A DNA stretch of 64,000 nt from Desmodesmus armatus (taxonomy: Eukaryota; Chlorophyta; Chlorophyceae; Sphaeropleales; Scenedesmaceae): contig VIIQ02000157.1 in NCBI GenBank assembly GCA_007449985.2, positions 1 to 64,000 on the forward strand. Reading direction: 5' to 3'. Positions within the stretch are counted from its first letter, which is position 1, and every line of letters starts with the position of its first letter. Below, piece after piece: positions 57,401 through 64,000 of the stretch. The notes below the pieces were generated by a model that was not told the DNA's origin, did no database searches, and saw nothing but the letters and a program-made list of their open reading frames with translations. A program made the position numbers and the translations under genes.

Positions 57401-60400
57401 TGCCAGCCACAACTTCAGAAGCCGCCGACACCGCACCACCAGCAGCAGCAGTGAGCCCGCTGTGGCTAGCAGCACTGCTGCTGCCGGCAAGGGGACCCCC
57501 CAGCAGCCCAGAGCTCGCCTCAGGTGTCACGATCCAGCTATTGCCCACCAGCATCCCATTGTTGCTGCTGCTGCGACGCCGGGCAGCAGCAGCATCCACG
57601 GATGCGTTGGTTGGGTTTGCCGCGTTAGCACCCGGCCGTCTGGCTGCCACAGCAGCTGCTTGAGGGTCATAAGAGGCCCTGGCAGGGTCTGTGGCAGCAG
57701 CACCTGCAGCCGCCGCTGCTGCTGCGACCCTGCCGCTGCGCAGGGGTCCCATTGGGAGTGCTGCCGCATGGGGCTCAATGCTGGTGCTGCTCTTCTGACC
57801 GGAGAGGTGGGTTAGGTTGCCGTGAAGCTGCTGTAGGCTCTGCTGGCAGGCAGCTGTCGCAGCAGCAAGCTGTTGATGGTAGTGCACAGCAGCAGCAGCA
57901 GCATTGTTGCCAGCCGCCGGCAGCAGCGCAACACCTTGGTGGTGATGCTGACCCGGCGGCATGCTGCTGCTGCAGGTGCCAGCCCCAGGGTGTTCATGCA
58001 CATTGGTGCTGCTGCTGCTGAAGCCGGCTGCAGATCCCACCGCCTGCATTTGAGGCTGCGCCAGACTGAGAGGGCCCTGCAGTAGCTGCCAAAGCCTGCT
58101 GCTGACTGCCCTGCTGCTGCCGATGATGGCGCAGCATGTGCATAGGTTGCAGGGGCGTGCGGCAAGGCAGTTGGGACCTGTTGCTGCAGGGGACCCAGCG
58201 GCAGTGGGTTGGACTGCTGCTGAGGAGGAGGCAGACGGGTGGTGCTGCCTCTGACCCCTTGCTGCTGCTGCTGGTAATGAAGCTTGAGCTCTGTTGAGTC
58301 TTCTCCTGCTGCAGCTGTGGTGGTGACTTCCCCTGCGGCTGCAGCAGCAGCAGCAGCCAGCAGTTGCTGCTGCTGCTTCTTTTGAGCGGCGATAAAAGCA
58401 GCAGCTGCCAGGTCTGGGGACAAGCCGCCCTGAGCCCCTTCCTCTCTGTCCTCCTGCTGCTGCTGTTCAGCAGCTGTAGTATCAGCGCTAGCAGCAAAAG
58501 CAGCACAGATCACACTGGGTTCATGCTGCTGCTGCTGCTGCTGCTGTGTGACTGCAGATGCAGGGTTGTCCCCACCCTCCACCACCCCACCAAAGGACGA
58601 CCAGTCACTCGACTCACGGCGCGGTGACACCACTGCTGCCTGCTGCTGCTGCAGCTGCATTGCTGCCACAGCAGCGGCAACAGTGGCGGCGGCCGGCGGC
58701 TTGTCTGGTCGAGGAGGCTTGGGTGATGCCAGGCTGGCGATGCTGCTCTCGGCAGCCACACCACCGGCAGCAGCAGCAGCAGAGCCGGCTTCGTGTGGCT
58801 TGTGTTGCACCGGGGTGTGGAAGGCGAGCTTGGTGCCATATGGTGCCTGCAGAGTGACAGTTATGCGCAGGATGGGCGAACATGCAGAAGAAGCAAGGCA
58901 TAGTCAGCAGTGTCCAGCAAGACGGCACTAGCGCAGGAAGTGAACTACGAGTGTGCCATGTGGTGCTTGTCTTGTGTGTAAGCTTGGTGCATGTAGATGC
59001 TGGGGCCTTTGCTTGGTTTGCACCAAGCATAGCAACCAGCATCCACATGCACCGAGTGTTGCATACGGCATACCAGTTTGGAAAGCTGCAGCCCCATGGT
59101 CAACAACGCCTGTCAGACTAGGAGGCTACCATCACCCCAGGCACCACCAACACCATCATCATGACAATGGTCTGCATCACCCAGTGACCGCACCTGAGAG
59201 GGGCTGGTGTCCCAGCTGCTGTAGGCACTGCTGCTCCTCCTCTGCGGCGTTCCGTACTGCTGCTGCTGCTGCTGCTGCTTGTGACCCCCCTGCCCCCAGC
59301 CGGAGACACCACACCACTACCACCCCTAGAGCGCGCACCACCAGGCCCAGGGGACCCCGCAGCCGCCCTGAAGGCCCCAATTGTAGCAGGGTGGTGGCCG
59401 CTGGGGTGGTTGCCGCTGCTGGGACTCTGGAAGGGGGACGCCCTGTGCTTGCTGCCGGTGCCGTGGGTGAGGTTGGTCCTGGCGGTGGCGCCTGATGGTG
59501 CGCGGGAGGGGGTCAGCTGGCGGCCGGCTTCCAGGAGCTCTGAGAGGCCTGGTAGGCGGGGGTCCACGTAGTCTGCAGGCGTCCGGCCGGTCTGCACGGT
59601 GTGCGGGGAGACAGGGGGTGGCGAAAGGGGGTGGCAAGTAGGCAGAGAGGTTGGCCCAGCACAGGGTGCATGCAGGAGTGAGGGTGCAAGGGCCAGTAGG
59701 CGGAGGTCCACATAGTCTGCAGGGGTCCGGCCGGTCTGTGTGGTGTGGGTCGCGGGGGGGGGGGGGGGGGTGAAAGGGGGTGGCAAGCAGGCAGAGAGGT
59801 TAGTTCAGCACAGGGTACATGCAGGAGCTCTGAGAGGCCTGGCAGGCGCGGGTCCACGTAGTCTGCAGGGGTCTGGCCAGTCTGCGTGGTGTGGGGTAAG
59901 ACAGGGGGTGGCGCAAGGGGGTGGCAAGCAGGCGGAGTTCAGTGCAGGGTACATGCAGGAGTGGGGGTGCAGCACAGGGCGGGGGTCCACGTAGTCTGTG
60001 CGGGAGCGGCCGGTCTGCACTATGTGGGGGGAGACAGGGGGTGGCGGAAGGGGGTGGCGAACAGGGGTGGCAGCAGGCAGAGAGGTTGTTTCAGCACAGG
60101 GCACATGCAAGGGTGAGGGAGCAGTACAGGGCCAGACGGGGGTCAAAGTAGTCTGCAGGGGTTCGGCCGGTCTGCATGGTGTGGGTTTGAGGGGCGCGGC
60201 AAGCAGGCAGAGAGGTGACTTCACCAAAAGTCAAGAAGGCATGCACGAGTGAGGGTGCAAGGCGATTTGGTGTGAATACGTAAACTCTGAGGGCACAACA
60301 TGTAACCTGCACCTTGAGGAGGCAAGTTGGTGGTGCTGGGCTGGCGGGTGTGTAGATAGTCTCATAGGCTGGGTCGGTCTGTGGTGGGTGTGAGGGTTTC

Positions 60401-63400
60401 GACAAGTGGTAGTAGAAGGGAGCCATGGAAGGAAGCCAGCAGGGGGGTTCCTGCAGCTGCAGGGATGCAAGTGGGGGTGTGTTCCATGTGACAGTACAAG
60501 TCACAGTGAAAGCGTCTAGACAGGACAGGACTCGGACGCTTCCCCCAAGTGCCACCCCGGTGTGCATATTCATCCCTCCGCATTGAACCCTTGCTCACAG
60601 AGTATGTGAGCAAAAATTTAATGAGGATGGATGAACATGCACGCGGGGGTGGCACTGGGGAAAGGGGGCTGCACGGCAGGGACAGGCTGCAAGCAACATG
60701 GTCTGCAGGGGGTGGTCTGGTCTGTGTTGGGTTGTGGCAGGTATGTGGCAGGCGGAGGATGGTAGGCAGGCAGAGGGATATGTCGCAGGGGCCTGCAGCA
60801 TCAGAGTTTGGTTCTGCGGTATGTTGCCTCACAGTGTTGGCTTCATGCAGGCAGGGTATGTAGACTGCTTGACTTGCAGCTGGTTGGCAGGAACGTAGGC
60901 GGGAGAGCAGGGGTGGGCAGCAGCAGGTCAGCACAGCAGGTCAGCACAGCAGGTCCTGCAGCCGTGATGGTGTGGGTGATGAGTGCATGCACGCAGACAA
61001 GGGTTCAACAGCACTGAGGCAGCCAGCGCACACAACGGCTTGAAGCAACTCAGACGGTAACACCATGGCGTGCTTTTACAACAGGGCTAAGACTATAGGG
61101 GTGGACAAGTGTGCACTGGCCAGGAGAGTTGCTGCACGCGCTGGGAGGGGCAAGACTGATCACAAGGTGCAGTCAGGAAGGAGGGACATGTTGCAGAGGG
61201 AGTCGTTGTTGGAGGGAAAGGAAGCTACCGCAATGAGCGCCTGATCTTGAGGGGTACTGTGGAGCATCGAGCCAATGCTGCAGTCCATGCACAGTGGTGG
61301 AGAGTTGGTGCAGCAAGGAAGGGGGGGGGTGTTGTGAGTCGATGCATCCCAGCAAATTGTTGTCTGCGGCGGTTGAGTGAAGGACCACAGCTTTCCTAGC
61401 ACTCACCCTGTCGGTCGCATCCACCTTGGCCCCCGCGTTGACCAGCAGCCGTGCGATGTCCAGCAGGCCCGCCTGCACCGCCAGGTGCAGCGGCGTGGCT
61501 CCATCCCTGTTGAGCGCCTTCAGGCAGGAGCGGCGCCCCGCATCAGACAGCAGCTCCTTCACCACAGACGCACCGTTGCGCTGCAAGCAGTGAGAGACGG
61601 GAGCAGGGAGCAAGGAGAGGCGGGGCGCGGCATGGGGCAGTGAGGGCGTTGCAGCAGGATGTGATGTTGCTTGGGGGCCGAGAGTGAGCCAAGACAGATG
61701 CGCGGTTGCGCTGCAGACGGGGAGTGACAAGGTGCGCGGCAGAGGGGTGGTTGCAGCAGGGCGTTATGTTGATTGCTCGACAGTCAAGAGTGAGCGAGAC
61801 ATGTGCCTAGAGAAAACAGCATCCATGCTCAGTGCAAGGGGAAGGGTTGCGTGCAGGGTGGGTAGGGCAGCATTGTCGACTGGCAGGAGGCGTAGGCCTG
61901 CATCCAGTAGCAACCCCTGCAGCACAGATGCCCTGTTGTGTCTGCGCAAAGGGAGGCGGCAGGGGCAGGGCAGCATGTTCACTTGTTGGTGAAGAGTGAG
62001 TCCAAAAGCTGCACGGCACCACAGACCGCTGGATGCACTGCGCGCAAGCATGCAAAGGTGAGGAGTGCAGGGCGCAGGAGTAAGCAGAGGTGTGCAAAAA
62101 CACGAGTGTAAGACACGAGCTGTGTTCCACACCTGTGTTCAAGCACACCCTGACGCCTGCGCCCTGCACTGCTCACCCTTTGCATGCTTGCGCGCAGTGC
62201 AACCAGCGAGGGTACATGACACTGCTCCCTTCACACCAAACTCAAAACAAACGGAGCATGCTAGTGCGAGCGCGTAGGGCGAGTTAGGGCAGGGGAGCAG
62301 GCAGGCAGTGCGGAATGAGCCGCGTGGAGTTGTGCCAGGCACTTCCAACATCCTCACAGGATGCATCAGGAAGGTATCTGGTAATGACGGATGCAAGCCT
62401 GGTCACATACCATCCTCCGGGGTGTGCTGATAACATGAAAGAATGCACAGGGGGCAAGAGGTGGGGGCGGGCTGGGGCAAGGCAGAGTGCGCAGGCATAC
62501 AGTCGGGGTGCTGAGGGCGATGCAAGGCGCTGGCGCCGAATGCAGGGCGTCCTGCAGCAGCAGCAAGGCCCACATGCTGTAGCACAGTGTACGAATGCAG
62601 AGCACACGTTAGGTGGTGCTGCAGGAGAGCGCAGGATGGCAGAAAGTATGCGGCGTGGATCCTGCGCGCAGCACACCACTGAGACAAAAGGAGGCAAGGA
62701 GCGGTACAGGCGCAGTGACAGCACCATGTGGTGAGTCAGTCCCTTGGTCAACCTGTTAGGCATGAACTATCCAGTAATTGCTGCGCATGGCGACATTTAT
62801 GGAGACCCGCATCCATCCAGTCCCAAGGATGGGCCCCGGCTCTCTCAGTCAGGCGTGGGACAGAAGGCTGCTGGTGAAAAAAGGGTGTGTTGACTAGTAG
62901 CAGGACAGGAGCATGGTGTCCATGGGCAGGACCAGACATCCCAAGTGCACACCGTGAGCCCTGGCCTGCACCATGGCACCCCAACAACAACAGCAGCAGC
63001 AGCATCGCTCCTGATATGCGTGTGTACAAAATTGCAAGCCGCAGGCCTTTTGACTCCACCAGCTGCAGCTGCATGTGAGACACGGCTGCATCCTGCAGCC
63101 TTGCTCCTCTGCTGTTACAGCCATGGGCTCGTGTAGGTTACAGTCGGTGGCACAGGTGTTGGAGGCATGCACGTAGGCAATAACGGGCAGAGTCTGATGC
63201 TTTTGGGTTAATGGTATTGAAAAGCACTTTGCTGCACCTATATGGCATGTGCTGGGCTGTTTGCGCTGCTTGTGCTTGGTGATGGCAGCCGACAGCATAT
63301 GGCACCCCTGATGTCCCCCAGCTGAGCCAGAAACGCACATCAGACATCTTATAATACCATAAAACCTTGCTTCAGCGATCAAGCAGCTGGGCAGGGCATG

Positions 63401-63745
63401 CCTTGGGTCCGTGCTGCCCCCCTGCCCACGAATGCAAGGTGTAACTTATGGGGGACGTCAGCCCAGGTGCAAGATCTCTAACCCAGCTTGAGTGCTCACC
63501 TGTCTACACGCAATATGGAGTGGTACTTCAAGGTTTGAGTCCGTTTCTTGGACCGTAGACCCCGCCTGGAGCAGCTCCCGCACGATGGCCAGGTTGCCCG
63601 TGGCTGCTGCAACATGAAGAGGGCTTCCCCCATCCCGCGCCTGCTTCTGATGCGCAAGTGATGGGTTGTACGTAAGAATCCGCTTCACATCTGCCACGCT
63701 GCCTGCCTGGATAGCCTTCAGGAGCTGAGGAAGGGTGCTTGCCAT
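48455..63745 (-). CDS. Ankyrin-repeat, coiled-coil, Ala/Gln-rich protein of about 2,000 residues
   Basis: At least 17 exons: 63745-63500, 61580-61407, 59591-59181, 58846-56985, 56742-56654, 56217-56058, 55775-55676, 55260-55238, 54241-54058, 53523-53248, 52890-52709, 52386-52271, 51745-51548, 51242-51126, 50810-50750, 50552-50442, 50179-48455. Residues 1 to ~160 carry ankyrin repeats (GGSPLHVAAATGNLAIVRELL, DGATPLHLAVQAGLLDIARLL, GRTPADYVD). About 700 disordered Ala/Gln/Ser-rich residues follow. Next comes a ~540-residue coiled coil (e.g. LTEQEARLATQVDFVMDLAG, LLAEQQADFADREERLIQI), then a 574-residue disordered tail. A scaffold role, for example in the cytoskeleton, is plausible but unproven. 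Exon 4 has length 3n+2 and changes frame near 58050-58130. The exon 3 donor is uncertain (59194 is stronger but out of phase). Confidence 0.75.
51861..51949 (-). repeat. Exon 13 head copy of the ankyrin gene with intact acceptor
   Basis: About 85 bases match the head of the exon at 51745, with seven codon differences of which six are synonymous; only Ser to Tyr changes the protein. The acceptor ACGCAG is intact. The copy starts 204 bases (68 codons) upstream of the real exon, and the whole stretch between is open in the same frame, so it can act as an alternative 3' splice site. Confidence 0.85.
52950..53059 (-). repeat. Exon 11 head copy of the ankyrin gene
   Basis: Reads RRASVDMAAE ... HHG ... 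GGVEGGQVPSEV, the same as the head of the exon at 52890 but with several base changes at third positions. The acceptor CACAG is present. It is offset by 169 bases and so is out of frame with the real exon. Confidence 0.85.
54371..54805 (-). repeat. Three copies of the exon 9 acceptor region
   Basis: The last ~30 intron bases plus the acceptor and first codons of the exon at 54241 (GAGGGC(T)GT...GCTGAGGG..AG|GTCA) recur with acceptors at 54371, 54504 and 54779. Mainly the intron end was copied. Confidence 0.8.
55274..55406. repeat. Foldback with arms of about 50 bp
   Basis: CAATGTGCTAGCATAAG on the left arm pairs with CTTATGCTAGCACATTG on the right. The left arm begins next to the acceptor of the 23-nt exon at 55260-55238, and a copy of that acceptor's CCTGCAGG appears beyond the right arm. 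Confidence 0.85.
59735..60171 (-). repeat. Four copies of the exon 3 head of the ankyrin gene
   Basis: Copies of acceptor plus exon head start at 59735, 59881, 60014 and 60171, spaced 133-157 bp. They read TGRTPADYVDLRL, TGQTPADYVDPRLPGLSELL, TGRSRTDYVDPRP and TGRTPADYFDPRL, against the real TGRTPADYVDPRLPGLSELL at 59591. All keep a CAG acceptor and the reading frame over the head. Confidence 0.9.
61700..62640 (-). repeat. Decayed copies of the exon 2 head in intron 1 of the ankyrin gene
   Basis: At about 61945-61850 the minus strand reads RASVLQGLLLDAGLRLLPVD, a clear relative of exon 2 (RNGASVVKELLSDAGRRS). A short match to the acceptor lies at 61711. A weaker one around 62640-62560 reads TVLQHVGLAAAAGRPAFGAS. 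Intron 1 (1.9 kb) appears to have grown by such copying. Confidence 0.6.
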
Positions 63746-64000
63746 CTGACCTTGACAACAGGTCAACAAAAGCGCCGCATCTCACAGACCCGACGCAAAA
63801 GAACCTCTCGAGTAGAACGCGCGAACATGTTTATTGCGTGCATATCAGAAAACCCCCCTGGGCGCGGCGGGCCTGTCAGTTTTTGACTTTGTTGTTAGCG
63901 TTCATTGATTAGGGCAGCAAAGGCCCCCCAAGCCACTTTATTTCATGTTTCTGAGCTTCAAAGAATTTGAGACGCCTTAAGAAGACCTGATGGTGAGCTG
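63746..64000. other. 5' flank of the ankyrin gene
   Basis: 255 bases above the ankyrin gene start codon, AT-richer than the rest of the window. No exon is visible; the promoter is expected here. Confidence 0.5.

Noticed and set aside
1..64000. Transposase, reverse transcriptase, rRNA or organelle gene content
   Set aside because: I looked for catalytic motifs and conserved RNA sequences on both strands and saw none; all mobile-like features are small non-coding foldbacks.

Overview
The window is nuclear DNA of a unicellular green alga, most likely a chlorophycean (Chlamydomonas/Scenedesmus-like). The reasons are many short exons split by GT-AG introns, introns crowded with CAG/CTG runs, foldbacks and tandem repeats, very Ala/Gln-rich proteins, an Fe superoxide dismutase that reads like the Chlamydomonas one, and a TGTAA poly(A) signal after the ETF-QO gene. 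It is not prokaryotic: there are no operons and almost every gene had to be assembled from exons.

Layout from left to right: (1) 28-2469 (-), a poorly resolved Ala/Gln-rich gene. (2) 4198-11161 (-), a multi-exon protein of unknown family with a Cys-rich C-terminus and a tandemly repeated exon. (3) 12367-14451 (-), a secreted lectin-like (DUF642-type) protein. (4) 15541-22343 (+), complete 15-exon electron-transfer flavoprotein:ubiquinone oxidoreductase. (5) 25283-27059 (-), a multi-pass membrane protein of unknown family. (6) 27772-33791 (+), complete 8-exon sugar/H+ symporter of the plant xylose-symporter-like group. (7) 34526-38254 (+), complete 9-exon cytochrome P450. (8) 39759-40668 (-), an 88-residue protein. 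(9) 42171-44451 (-), complete 5-exon iron superoxide dismutase. (10) 46320-46690 (-), part of a membrane protein gene. (11) 48455-63745 (-), a roughly 2,000-residue ankyrin/coiled-coil protein in at least 17 exons. The genes have no common pathway; the order looks like an ordinary algal chromosome segment with divergent (3/4, 5/6) and convergent (4/5, 7/8) pairs.

The striking feature is in the introns. In at least five genes, stretches that cross an exon-intron junction (acceptor plus exon head, or exon tail plus donor) recur one to four times inside the adjacent intron, 100-240 bp apart. I call these exon echoes. In two cases nearly all differences between echo and exon are synonymous, so the copies appear to have evolved under coding constraint. 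Introns of the second gene also carry a series of 100-160 bp foldback hairpins repeated with the exon, two units of which (677 bp) are essentially identical.

Limits: exon boundaries were assigned by eye from splice signals, phase and protein sense. Three coding exons (near 2410, 4793 and 58050-58130) contain an unexplained frame change, which may be assembly errors, tiny introns or real lesions.
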